From: Actinoplanes sp040639655
GTDB taxonomy: Bacteria > Actinomycetota > Actinomycetes > Mycobacteriales > Micromonosporaceae
Assembly: GCF_040639655.1 (NCBI RefSeq)
Contig: NZ_JBFAAI010000006.1
Span: 1 to 64,000, forward strand
Direction of reading: 5' to 3'
Length of the DNA: 64,000 nt
Positions 7,811 to 15,198 of the stretch are shown here, in pieces. The translations under genes and the position numbers were made by a program. The notes below the pieces were generated by a model, which saw only the letters and a list, made by a program, of their open reading frames with translations, was not told the DNA's origin and did no database searches. The first letter of the stretch is position 1. Every line of letters begins with the position of its first letter.

Positions 7811-8065
7811 ATGAGCGAGCCGCAGGAAGTCATCGAGACCCGTGGTGAGGATCGCGTGGACCTGCTCAAGAGCGACGCCAACGGCGACGGCCGTACGGAC
7901 GTGTGGGTCTCCGACACCGACGGCGACGGCAAGCCCGACCTGTACCAGTTCGACACCGACGGCGACGGCAAGGTCGACGTGACCATGGTCGATCTCGACG
8001 AGGACGGTACGCCGGACCTGATCGTCGACGGCGACGGTGGCCTGCCGCCGTCCGGCACCGTCTGA
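7811..8065 (+). CDS. Small protein of tandem DxDGDGxxD calcium-binding-like repeats
   Basis: The 84-residue product starts at ATG 7811 behind AGGAG. It consists almost wholly of repeats of the type DANGDGRTDVW, DTDGDGKPDLY, DTDGDGKVDVT and DEDGTPDLI. Each resembles an EF-hand/dockerin or thrombospondin type 3 calcium loop (DxDGDGxxD). No signal peptide is seen, so it may act in the cytosol, perhaps as a calcium buffer. It converges on the PrsW gene with a one-base gap. Confidence 0.75.
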   Translation: MSEPQEVIETRGEDRVDLLKSDANGDGRTDVWVSDTDGDGKPDLYQFDTDGDGKVDVTMVDLDEDGTPDLIVDGDGGLPPSGTV

Positions 8066-8066
8066 G

Positions 8067-9341
8067 TCAGGCACCACCCAGCGCGGACAGCGCCACCCAG
8101 ACGACCGCGATCGCGACGGCCACGGTCCCCAGGGTGGAGGCCGTGTGCCGCCAGGACCGTGTGCCCTCGACCGCCTCGGGATGTCCCAGGGCGGCGAGGG
8201 TGGCGCGGTGCTCGCGTACCTCCGCCGCGCGGGCCGGGGTCGCCTCGTCCGGGATGCCGGCTTCGGCACGGCTCAGTTCGACGGCCAGGCCGGCCTGGGC
8301 CCGCTGCAGTCTCCGTACCGCCGCCCGGGCTTTTCGCCCTGCTCTCGCCGCGGCGTGCCGGCGGGCCGCACCCCGCCGGGAGCCCGAACCGAGGACCCGC
8401 AGCTCCTCTTCGGTGATCAGGTCCCGCTCGCGGACCGTGGCCAGAATGCCCACGTAGTAGGCCGCCTCCCGATCGTGCGCACGCCGCACCAGGTAGAGGA
8501 CCAGCAGCAGCGGCGGCAGTCCCTTGAAGAGCAGGACCGCGAGCAGAGCCACCGCGCCGTCACCGAGGCTCTCCCGGAAGAGCGGCGAGTTCCACAGCGA
8601 GTGTGACGCCCAGGCGCCGAACAGGGCGAGGCCGGCAACCGCGATCCGGCGCGGACGGCCGCGTTCGCGATTGACCACGAGGTAACCGATGCCGGCTCCG
8701 GCCAGCGCACCGAAGAGGGTGTGACTCCACACCCCGGCCAGGAAGCCGCGTACCAGGAACGTGGTGATCACCGGCTGCACCTGGTCGCCCTCCCCGGCGG
8801 ACCGGACCGCGCCGATCGCGAAAACCACGTCCTCGACGATCTGGAAACCGAGGCCGACGAGCGCTCCGTAGACGATGCCGTCGAGCACACTGTTGATCTG
8901 GGAGCGGGCGATCAGCACGATCGCCACCACCCCGAGGGTCTTGGCGATCTCCTCGACCGTGGGCCCGGCCAGCGCGGCGCCCCATTCGGCGGCCAGGTCG
9001 GGCGAGCCGAGTTTGGCGATCAGGTTGTCCAGGGCCGTGCTGCCCGGAATGGAGACGCTGGTGGCGACCAGGCCGCCCCAGGCGAAGGCGACCACACGCA
9101 GACTGGGCGGTTCCCGTTCCATGAAGTCGAGTTCCGAGAGGAACAGCCAGAACGGCACCGCGAGCAGCCCGAAGAGCAGGATCGCGGTGAGAGTGGCGAT
9201 CGGGTACGACTTTAGGAAGATCGCCATGATCTGGGAGATCCGGACCGCGCCGACGGCCAGCAGCACGATCACCACCCAGAAGGCCGGCTGGCGGACGAGC
9301 GCGGCCGACCGGTGCGCGCCGGGGCGGACCGGCTCGCTCAT
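8067..9341 (-). CDS. PrsW family intramembrane metalloprotease
   Basis: This 424-residue protein has about eight to nine membrane helices. It contains the PrsW motifs in order: EExxK (PTVEEIAKTLG, near 130), GxxxGxGFxxxED (ALVGLGFQIVEDV, near 160), and a His-containing helix (GVWSHTLFGAL, near 205). The family is represented by B. subtilis PrsW, which cleaves the anti-sigma factor RsiW. The C-terminal 130 residues form a basic, helical cytoplasmic extension (AARRHAAARAGRKARAAVRR) plus a last membrane helix. It overlaps the upstream gene by four bases. No sigma/anti-sigma pair adjoins, so the substrate is unknown. Confidence 0.9.
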   Translation of the reverse strand: MSEPVRPGAHRSAALVRQPAFWVVIVLLAVGAVRISQIMAIFLKSYPIATLTAILLFGLLAVPFWLFLSELDFMEREPPSLRVVAFAWGGLVATSVSIPGSTALDNLIAKLGSPDLAAEWGAALAGPTVEEIAKTLGVVAIVLIARSQINSVLDGIVYGALVGLGFQIVEDVVFAIGAVRSAGEGDQVQPVITTFLVRGFLAGVWSHTLFGALAGAGIGYLVVNRERGRPRRIAVAGLALFGAWASHSLWNSPLFRESLGDGAVALLAVLLFKGLPPLLLVLYLVRRAHDREAAYYVGILATVRERDLITEEELRVLGSGSRRGAARRHAAARAGRKARAAVRRLQRAQAGLAVELSRAEAGIPDEATPARAAEVREHRATLAALGHPEAVEGTRSWRHTASTLGTVAVAIAVVWVALSALGGA

Positions 9342-9916
9342 CTGTTCTCGTAGCGCAGGGTGCGGGTGCTGGCGTCGATCGCCGGCAGGGCCCGGCCGAG
9401 GTCGGTGTCGTCACCGCTGACCATCACCTCGATGGTGAGCCCGTGTGCGACGAAGACGGCGTACCGTCCGTCGCGGTCGCCGGCGGTGTATCCGCCCTGT
9501 ACCCCGGCGAGCCCTCCGGCTGTGGAGACGGCCAGCTGGGTGCCGGTGATGTGGTGACCGGAGGTGCCGGTGATGCGTTGCCGGAGTCGCACGGCGGCCG
9601 CGGTCAGGTCGCCGTCGAAGGGTTCGACCTCGATCGCGTACCGCACCCGGTCGATCCGGAACAGGGCGGTTCCCCGGTCGTTGCCGGGACGGGTCCCGGT
9701 GACGTCGAGCGTGGCCCCGGCCGGTGGCACCACGGTGACCCCGGCGCCCACCAGGTAGGGCCGGCCGGACGCGGCGGCTCGCTCGGCCGGAACGGCGCGG
9801 TCCAGTGCGGGCAGACCGAGGGCCAGGGCGGCCAGCATCGACGCCACCGCGAGCGCGGCGGGCAGACCGAGGGTGCCGGGAAGGTCGGTGAGATGACGCC
9901 GAGTGACCCTCCCCAT
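9338..9916 (-). CDS. Membrane-anchored protein of unknown function upstream of prsW
   Basis: The 192-residue protein has a short basic N-terminus, one membrane helix at about 14-36 (LPAALAVASMLAALALGL) and an exposed domain of about 150 residues with no cysteines (VVPPAGATLDVTGTRPG ... TGTQLAVSTAGGLAGV). The ATGA overlap with prsW suggests translational coupling, so it may be a PrsW partner or substrate. This is inference only. The start is the ATG at 9916. Confidence 0.65.
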   Translation of the reverse strand: MGRVTRRHLTDLPGTLGLPAALAVASMLAALALGLPALDRAVPAERAAASGRPYLVGAGVTVVPPAGATLDVTGTRPGNDRGTALFRIDRVRYAIEVEPFDGDLTAAAVRLRQRITGTSGHHITGTQLAVSTAGGLAGVQGGYTAGDRDGRYAVFVAHGLTIEVMVSGDDTDLGRALPAIDASTRTLRYENR

Positions 9917-9998
9917 CCGTCCAAGTTAACGGCGGTCGCGGGTCGCTGTCCGGAGAACCGGGGACCGGCCAATGTGGAGGACGGATCAACCTGGGAGA

Positions 9999-10565
9999 TT
10001 ACGTATTTGTCCGTTTTACCGAAAGATGCTGCGGCGGCACGGTAGAGGTAAGCCATACCCCGTTGTCACTGTGATGGAAGACGTGTCCCGCCTCGGCCAT
10101 CACCCCCGCCGCGACGCTGAACACCACCACGTCCGGCGAGCGGCGGCGACCCACGGTCACCGCGGTCGGCAGATCGGCCGAGAGGTGTACGTGATGCCGG
10201 CTCCGCGGGCGCAGTCCCTCACGCAGGATGGCCTCGAGATTCGCCCGCGGGGTGCCGTGGAACAGCTCGGCGGGCGGAACCGCGGCTGGGAGCGCCAGGT
10301 CCACGCCGACCCGCCGGGAGTGCCCCTGGCTGGCACGGATGCGTTCGACGCCGTCCGCGCCGGTCTGCACGGCGAACCGGGACTTGTCGTTGTGCGCGAC
10401 CACGAGGTCGAGGTCGGCCCGGGTGACGCCGAGCGCGGTCAGCAGGTCGGTGACCGGCACCCACCCGTTCGCGTCCAGGGTCAGACCGGCCGACTCCGGC
10501 CGGTGTCGCAGGACCAGGGACATCCGCTTGCTGAGGCGAACCTGGTCCCGGCTGAGAACGGTCAT
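9999..10565 (-). CDS. kptA: RNA 2'-phosphotransferase (Tpt1/KptA)
   Basis: The 188-residue protein matches KptA/Tpt1 along its length. It has an N-terminal winged-helix RNA-binding part with the LVLRHRPE motif (the catalytic Arg-His pair), a middle RASQGHSR with a further catalytic Arg, and a C-terminal NAD-binding ADP-ribosyltransferase-like lobe (LFHGTPRANLEAILREGL, VHLSADLPTAVTVG). The enzyme moves a 2'-phosphate from RNA to NAD+, giving ADP-ribose 1''-2''-cyclic phosphate. Bacterial members can also ADP-ribosylate nucleic-acid ends in vitro. It overlaps the upstream methyltransferase by four bases (ATGA). Confidence 0.93.
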   Translation of the reverse strand: MTVLSRDQVRLSKRMSLVLRHRPESAGLTLDANGWVPVTDLLTALGVTRADLDLVVAHNDKSRFAVQTGADGVERIRASQGHSRRVGVDLALPAAVPPAELFHGTPRANLEAILREGLRPRSRHHVHLSADLPTAVTVGRRRSPDVVVFSVAAGVMAEAGHVFHHSDNGVWLTSTVPPQHLSVKRTNT

Positions 10566-11338
10566 TCAATCAACTCCATGACCGCAACGTAGTACGGGTG
10601 GTCCTGGTCGTCGATCGATTTCAGCTGCCAGGACGTGCCCTGCAGCAGGGTTCTCAGTTCGGCGACGGAGCAGTTGAGATAGTCGAACCAGTCGGTGGCG
10701 AGTTCCCGGTACCGCAGTCGCAGCCGCAGCTGGCCGCCCAGCCGCCCGCGTGCCCGGTTGCCCTCGTGATAGGCCACGTGGAGCGGATCGGTGGTCCCGT
10801 ACGGGTCGGTGCCCTGCGCGATGATCCGCGCGCCGGGTGCCGCCAGGCGGGCCAGCGCCGCCAGGAACTCCGGTGCCCGCTCCGGACCCTCGATCAGGCC
10901 GAGGTTGTTGCCGAGCAGCAGGAACGTGTCGTACCGGACGCTGGCCCGGGAGAACTCGTCGACGGTGTTGAGCACCGTGTCGCGCAGGCCCCGGTCACGG
11001 GACACCTCGATCGCTCCGGCCGAGGTGTCCAGGCCGGTCACCGCCACGCCACGGTTCTGCAGCTCGATCGCGATCCGGCCGGCACCCACCCCGATGTCGA
11101 GCACCCGGCCGCGCGCCAGCCGTACCGCCCGGTGGTCGAAGGGACGCCATTCGTCGGGCTCGGTCAGATAGTGACCGGCCAGGGCTCCGTTGATCAGGCC
11201 GTCGTCCCGCTCGATCACCTCGATCACGGGCCGCGGGTACCGTCCGCCGGCGAGTGGTCGCCGGCCGACGCCCAGGTGCACCGCGTAGGCGTCGCGGATC
11301 ATTTCTCCGAAGGCGTCACCGATAGCCGGATGAGTCAT
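10562..11338 (-). CDS. Class I SAM-dependent methyltransferase
   Basis: The 258-residue protein has a Rossmann methyltransferase core. Motif I is VLDIGVGAGRIAIEL at about 89-103, an acidic residue ends beta-2 (VTGLDTSAGAI), and a later LLLGNNLGLIEG segment matches motif IV. The N-terminal 80 residues include YPRPVIEVIER and HYLTEPDEW, which may cap the substrate site. Substrate unknown. It overlaps kptA by ATGA, an arrangement suggesting co-expression. ATG 11338 is 18 bases from the divergent PPOX gene, so the two share a very compact promoter region. Confidence 0.82.
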   Translation of the reverse strand: MTHPAIGDAFGEMIRDAYAVHLGVGRRPLAGGRYPRPVIEVIERDDGLINGALAGHYLTEPDEWRPFDHRAVRLARGRVLDIGVGAGRIAIELQNRGVAVTGLDTSAGAIEVSRDRGLRDTVLNTVDEFSRASVRYDTFLLLGNNLGLIEGPERAPEFLAALARLAAPGARIIAQGTDPYGTTDPLHVAYHEGNRARGRLGGQLRLRLRYRELATDWFDYLNCSVAELRTLLQGTSWQLKSIDDQDHPYYVAVMELIE

Positions 11339-11356
11339 GGTCACTACTCTTGAGTG

Positions 11357-11728
11357 ATGACCGCACTGGAGCAACTCGGCTCGGAGAAATACGTCCTTCT
11401 CACCACATTCCGCCGAGACGGCCGAGCGGTTCCGACCCCGCTGTGGGTGGTGCCCGACGGCTCCGGCCTGGCGTTCTGGACGGTGGCCGGCAGCGGCAAG
11501 CTGAAGCGGATCCGCAACAGCGGGCGAGTCACGGTCGCTCCCTGCGACATCCGGGGCAACCCCACCGGCGACGCGGTCGAAGCCACCGCGCGGATCGGCG
11601 ATCACACCGACCGGCTGCGCGTCGGGGACGGCATCAAGAAGAAGTACGGCCTGGTCGGCCGGCTGACCATGCTCGGCAGCCGGCTGCGCCGGGGCGTCGA
11701 CGGAACGGTCGCCGTCCTGGTCTCGTGA
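11357..11728 (+). CDS. PPOX-class F420-dependent split-barrel protein
   Basis: This 123-residue split beta-barrel protein of the pyridoxamine 5'-phosphate oxidase superfamily resembles actinobacterial PPOX-class F420-binding enzymes. Diagnostic stretches are LLTTFRRDGRAVPTPLWVV at the N-terminus, KLKRIRNSGRVTVAPCD in the middle and a C-terminal KKYG. Such proteins reduce small molecules with F420H2 or bind flavins. GTG 11354 is an alternative start. It diverges from the methyltransferase gene. Confidence 0.82.
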   Translation: MTALEQLGSEKYVLLTTFRRDGRAVPTPLWVVPDGSGLAFWTVAGSGKLKRIRNSGRVTVAPCDIRGNPTGDAVEATARIGDHTDRLRVGDGIKKKYGLVGRLTMLGSRLRRGVDGTVAVLVS

Positions 11729-11748
11729 GCGGATCAGAATACGAAGAA

Positions 11749-11782
11749 GGGGCGATCGCCTTCCCCAGCGTTCGCCCCTTGC
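11749..11782 (+). terminator. Hairpin after the PPOX gene
   Basis: AAGGGGCGA (11749-11757) pairs perfectly with TCGCCCCTT (11774-11782) around a 16-base loop, 20 bases after the PPOX stop and on the convergent boundary with bldC. Confidence 0.5.
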
Positions 11783-11883
11783 GACGTCTCGATCGACCGA
11801 GACTTGTTCCCGACTTACCGTGCGTGTTCACTGCGAGTAAGTCGGAGACGGCGATCTTTCACCGTCGTGAGCAAGTCTCGCGG

Positions 11884-12093
11884 TCAGTCGCCCTGGCGCT
11901 GCGTGGGGATCTGCCCCTGCAGCAGGGCGCGGACCTCCGACTCCCGGTAACGACGGTGGCCACCCAGCGTGCGAATAGCGCTGAGCTTGCCCGCCTTCGC
12001 CCACCGGGTAACGGTCTTCGGGTCGACACGGAACATCGACGCCACCTCGGCCGGCGTTAGTAGCGGCTCAGGATCGTGCGTACGCGATGCCAT
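11884..12093 (-). CDS. bldC: Developmental regulator BldC
   Basis: This 69-residue protein is a single winged helix-turn-helix of the MerR type without an effector domain: LLTPAEVASMFRVDPKTV, then TRWAKAGKLSAIRTLGGHRR and YRESEV. It is near-identical in architecture to Streptomyces BldC (about 68 aa), which binds direct repeats cooperatively and delays the onset of sporulation. The start is the ATG at 12093. The next genes, a conserved unknown and valine dehydrogenase, are from memory also close to bldC in Streptomyces, supporting orthology. In a motile-spore former it would control development. Confidence 0.93.
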   Translation of the reverse strand: MASRTHDPEPLLTPAEVASMFRVDPKTVTRWAKAGKLSAIRTLGGHRRYRESEVRALLQGQIPTQRQGD

Positions 12094-12125
12094 CGGTCAC
12101 TCCTCCACAGGTGCCTAAAAAACAT

Positions 12126-12146
12126 CGGCCGGGGTCCCGCCGGCCG
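12126..12146 (-). promoter_or_regulatory. Perfect 7-bp inverted repeat in the bldC leader
   Basis: CGGCCGG-N7-CCGGCCG lies about 33 bases upstream of the bldC start. It could be a leader hairpin limiting translation or an operator. The rest of the 280-base gap (12094-12375) contains an unusually AT-rich patch near 12229-12310, with TATAAA on the minus strand (12247-12252), that probably holds the promoter. Confidence 0.4.
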
Positions 12147-12375
12147 GTGCGTCTCTCATGGTCCGGCTAGTCCCCGATGTCCGACATGGGCCGAACGGAC
12201 GAACGTCCCCAGATAGATGGATGAAGCATGCCCGATTTTTGCGCGTTTTATACGCCAGATAGTGTCTCGTTTGGCCCGATTATCACGCTTAGAGGACCCG
12301 TGATTACGAAGAGTGTTCACCTCGGGAGCGCTCCCGCGGGCCGAGATAAAGGGGTGTCTGTCCCATTTCCGCAGG

Positions 12376-13215
12376 TCAATTGCATCGCTCGAGAAGCTGC
12401 ACGACGCGCCATCGCGCCACGAGCTTCTCGTAAGCCTCACTTGCTGACTCAGCGTCACCGCGAGAAAGTGCCGAAAGTCCGGCTGCCACCAATCCGGGGG
12501 AATCGTCCTCGCTGAGGTTGTCCTCCGGTAGGAGGTTGACGAGGCCGCCGTAGTCGAGCTCCACCACTGAACGTGGATGGAACTCCTCCAGCCAACGGGT
12601 GCCCTCCTCGACCGCCTCGGTGATCGGCGCGTCGCCAAGCGACTTACGCAGCACCGACACGGCCCGGTGCGCCCGCCGGCGCGCCTTGGAGATCTCCGTC
12701 CGGTAGCGCAGCACCCGGCGCCGGCCGGTCAGCGCGATCTCCCGCTCGTCCAGATCGACGAAGGCGAACCACCGCAGCGGCACGCCCCACGTGGAGATCT
12801 GCTCGTGCACCCGCGGCACACCCTGCTCCAGCACCTTCGCGCCGCTGCGCCAGTCCTCCACGACCGCTTTCGCCTGTCCGGCCAGCACCGGCGGGACGAA
12901 CGCGTCGGCGAGCACCGCGGGCACACCGTCCCGCGCGCTCAGCGCCGCCTCGGCGACCCGCAGGCGCAGGTTCCACGGGCAGACCAGCACCGTGTTCTCC
13001 CACTCCAGCACATACGCCTCGTCGGGCAGGTCGGGCAGCCGGGTCCAGCCGGCCCCGAGCGCCTCGAGCACGGCGGTGCGCTGCCGGACGGGACCCTCGA
13101 CCAAGCCCAGATCACGGCCTTCACGCGCGTACTCGCGCCAGAAGATCTGCCGCTCGCGGTCGAAGGCGGTCAGTGGCTCGTAAACCCGTAGGTACGACGC
13201 GAACAGTGACGGCAC
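12376..13215 (-). CDS. Conserved actinobacterial protein of unknown function near bldC
   Basis: The 279-residue soluble protein has no signal peptide or membrane helix. It has an N-terminal acidic-aromatic part (AFDRERQIFWREYAREG), a central GVPLRWFAFVDLDEREI sheet-like segment, a highly basic patch (RRRVLRYRTEISKARRRAH) and a helical acidic C-terminus (SEASEAYEKLVARWRVVQLL... in reverse order of charge). Position between bldC and valine dehydrogenase appears to be shared with Streptomyces, which suggests conservation rather than a recent arrival. No function is assignable from the sequence. Confidence 0.75.
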   Translation of the reverse strand: MPSLFASYLRVYEPLTAFDRERQIFWREYAREGRDLGLVEGPVRQRTAVLEALGAGWTRLPDLPDEAYVLEWENTVLVCPWNLRLRVAEAALSARDGVPAVLADAFVPPVLAGQAKAVVEDWRSGAKVLEQGVPRVHEQISTWGVPLRWFAFVDLDEREIALTGRRRVLRYRTEISKARRRAHRAVSVLRKSLGDAPITEAVEEGTRWLEEFHPRSVVELDYGGLVNLLPEDNLSEDDSPGLVAAGLSALSRGDAESASEAYEKLVARWRVVQLLERCN

Positions 13216-13365
13216 GGCGCGATCCTTTCACGAATCCGGCCGGGTGGAACTTCCCGCGCGGACGTAATCGGCGCGCCATTCGCACGACTACGCTCGGCGG
13301 TACCGGCTCACCCCGCCGGGATGACGGCCCCACGAAGGCCTACGCAGAGATCAGGAGAACCAACG

Positions 13366-14430
13366 ATGGACGTGTTCGACACCGACGGGCACGAACAGGT
13401 CGTCTTCTGCCAGGACCGGGACACCGGCCTCAAGGCGATCATCGGTATCTACTCGACGGCTCTCGGGCCCGCGCTCGGCGGTACCCGTTTCTACCCCTAC
13501 GCGAGCGAGGAAGCCGCCCTCGCCGACGTACTGAAACTGTCCCGCGGCATGGCCTACAAGAACGCCATGGCCGGTCTCGATCTGGGCGGCGGCAAGGCGG
13601 TCATCTGGGGCGACCCGGTGAAACTCAAGAGCGAAGCCCTTCTCCGGGCGTACGGCCGGTTCGTGGAGTCGTTGCGCGGCCGCTACTACACCGCCTGCGA
13701 CGTCGGCACGTACGTGCAGGACATGGATGTGGTCGCGCGCGAGACCCGGTACGCGACGGGCCGCAGCATGGAACACGGTGGCGCCGGTGACTCGTCCGTC
13801 CTCACTGCCTGGGGCGTCTTCCAGGGCATGCGCGCCGCCGCCGAGCACACCTGGGGCACCCCGTCGCTGGCCGGCCGCACCGTCGGCATCGCCGGTCTGG
13901 GCAAGGTCGGCAAATACCTGGCCGCGCACCTGATCGAGGACGGTGCCTCGGTGGTCGCCACCGACGTGAGTGAGTCCGCCCTCGCCTGGGCGCGGGCCAC
14001 GCACCCGGAGATCCGGCTGGTTCCGGACACCACCACCCTGATCACTTCCGACATCGACGTGTACGCGCCGTGCGCCCTCGGCGGCGCACTGAACGACGAC
14101 ACGGTGCCGGTGCTGCGCGCCAAGGTGGTGACCGGCGGCGCCAACAACCAGCTCGCTCACTCCGGCATCAGCAAGCTTCTCGAGGACCGCGGCATCCTCT
14201 ACACCCCCGACTACGTGGTGAACGCCGGCGGCGTGATCCAGGTGGCCGACGAGATCCACGGCTTCAACTTCGACCGGGCGAAGCTCCGGGCCACCGGGAT
14301 CTTCGAGACCACCCGGCGGCTGCTCCAGCTCGCCGTGGACGAGGGTGTGCCGCCCGCGACGGCGGCCGACCGGCTCGCCGAGCGGCGTATGGCAGAGGTC
14401 GGCCGGTTGCGCTCGATCCACCTCGCCTGA
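13366..14430 (+). CDS. vdh: Valine (branched-chain amino acid) dehydrogenase
   Basis: This 354-residue protein belongs to the Glu/Leu/Phe/Val dehydrogenase family. The catalytic Lys region is MAGLDLGGGKAVIWGDP, with an upstream second Lys in SRGMAYKNAMAG. The NAD-binding Rossmann motif TVGIAGLGKVGKYLA lies near 180, and the nucleotide-side segment is KVVTGGANNQLAH. It deaminates valine, leucine or isoleucine oxidatively with NAD+, feeding branched acyl-CoA pools for fatty acids and polyketides. ATG 13366 has AGGAG eight bases upstream. Valine is the preferred substrate call because of the bldC synteny. Confidence 0.9.
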   Translation: MDVFDTDGHEQVVFCQDRDTGLKAIIGIYSTALGPALGGTRFYPYASEEAALADVLKLSRGMAYKNAMAGLDLGGGKAVIWGDPVKLKSEALLRAYGRFVESLRGRYYTACDVGTYVQDMDVVARETRYATGRSMEHGGAGDSSVLTAWGVFQGMRAAAEHTWGTPSLAGRTVGIAGLGKVGKYLAAHLIEDGASVVATDVSESALAWARATHPEIRLVPDTTTLITSDIDVYAPCALGGALNDDTVPVLRAKVVTGGANNQLAHSGISKLLEDRGILYTPDYVVNAGGVIQVADEIHGFNFDRAKLRATGIFETTRRLLQLAVDEGVPPATAADRLAERRMAEVGRLRSIHLA

Positions 14431-14561
14431 GGTCGTCCGAGGCCTGCCGCGCGCCGTCGGAGAAGCTCATCCGCGACGCGCGGCAGTGTCACACGCAACC
14501 CGAGGTGCCGAACGCGCCCTCGTCCATGTACCGTAAGACCCACGAGAGATGCCTGACGTCA

Positions 14562-14589
14562 TCGGGGCCCAGCCTTCGGGCTGCCCCGA
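14562..14589 (+). promoter_or_regulatory. UUCG-capped hairpin in the leader of the DUF3073 gene
   Basis: TCGGGGCCCAGCC (14562-14574) folds back on GGCTGCCCCGA (14579-14589) with a TTCG tetraloop and one bulge. It ends about 11 bases before the GAGGGGG ribosome site of the next gene. It may stabilise the mRNA, attenuate, or terminate the vdh transcript. Confidence 0.45.
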
Positions 14590-14612
14590 ATTCTGTGCGA
14601 GGGGGTCGAGCC

Positions 14613-14846
14613 ATGGGGCGCGGCCGTGCTAAGGCCAAGCAGACGAAGGTGGCCCGGGAGTTGAAGTACCACTCCCCGAACACCGACCTCACCGCCTTGC
14701 AGCGCGAACTGGCGGGTGCCGGTAAGTCCGACCGTCACTTCGACGACGACAACGATGAGTTCGTCGACGATGACGAGGACGACGCTGAGGATGACCAGGA
14801 CACCTGGAAAGGTCAGGACTCCTGGTCGCCCACTAGGCGGCTCTGA
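14613..14846 (+). CDS. DUF3073 family small protein
   Basis: The 77-residue protein begins with a basic head (MGRGRAKAKQTKVARELKYH) containing the conserved SPNTDLTALQREL segment. It ends in a very acidic tail (runs of D and E near 45-62). This bipolar architecture is that of the actinobacterial DUF3073 family; its function is unknown, though the basic head suggests nucleic-acid or ribosome contact. The start is ATG 14613 after GAGGGGG. A strong terminator follows at 14861. Confidence 0.88.
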   Translation: MGRGRAKAKQTKVARELKYHSPNTDLTALQRELAGAGKSDRHFDDDNDEFVDDDEDDAEDDQDTWKGQDSWSPTRRL

Positions 14847-14860
14847 CCCCGTTTCGTACA

Positions 14861-14885
14861 GAGCACGCGGGCTTACCGCGTGCTC
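14861..14885 (+). terminator. 10-bp hairpin after the DUF3073 gene
   Basis: GAGCACGCGG pairs perfectly with CCGCGTGCTC around loop GCTTA, 15 bases after the stop codon. Confidence 0.7.
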
Positions 14886-14923
14886 CAGTGTGTCACGTGG
14901 TCACGGTTCCTACGGTTGACGAT

Positions 14924-14956
14924 GAAGCCCACGCGGGTTAGCTCCGCGTGGGCTTC
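14924..14956 (-). terminator. 13-bp hairpin after the RiPP precursor gene
   Basis: GAAGCCCACGCGG pairs perfectly with CCGCGTGGGCTTC around a seven-base loop, 14 bases past the precursor stop on the minus strand. It shares the ACGCGG/CCGCGT core with the neighbouring hairpin at 14861-14885 and separates two convergent units. Confidence 0.75.
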
Positions 14957-14970
14957 AACCGACACCATCT

Positions 14971-15198
14971 TCAGCGGGGGCGATTGTTCCAGTTGTAGAA
15001 GGTAGGGATGTTCTCGAAGTGGTTCCAGGCGCACACCGCCGAGCCGCCGTCCTGCGGTGACTCCTCGGCGCGTTGTTGCCTGGCCGCTTCCGCCTCCGCG
15101 ATGAGCGCGGCCAGCCCGGCGCGAGTGTCGTGCACCCGTGCCGTCACCGGATCCGTCTCCACGCCGTCAGACAGCCGTGGCTTCGTGATCTCGGGCAT
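14971..15198 (-). CDS. Putative cyclophane RiPP precursor peptide
   Basis: The 75-residue peptide has a charged helical leader (about 1-50, with LAALIAEAEAARQQRAEES), then a GGSAV hinge and an aromatic/Asn-rich tail, CAWNHFENIPTFYNWNNRPR. The tail contains FEN, FYN and WNN, plus WNH, i.e. repeated aromatic-x-Asn/His triplets. Radical SAM/SPASM maturases of the three-residue cyclophane type crosslink such aromatic-x-x triplets. The ATG at 15198 lies inside the maturase 3' end and has its own GGAGGG ribosome site ten bases upstream; the genes overlap by 32 bases. It resembles actinobacterial multiple-cyclophane (AmcA-like) precursors from memory; product unknown. A hairpin terminator follows. 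Confidence 0.75.
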   Translation of the reverse strand: MPEITKPRLSDGVETDPVTARVHDTRAGLAALIAEAEAARQQRAEESPQDGGSAVCAWNHFENIPTFYNWNNRPR

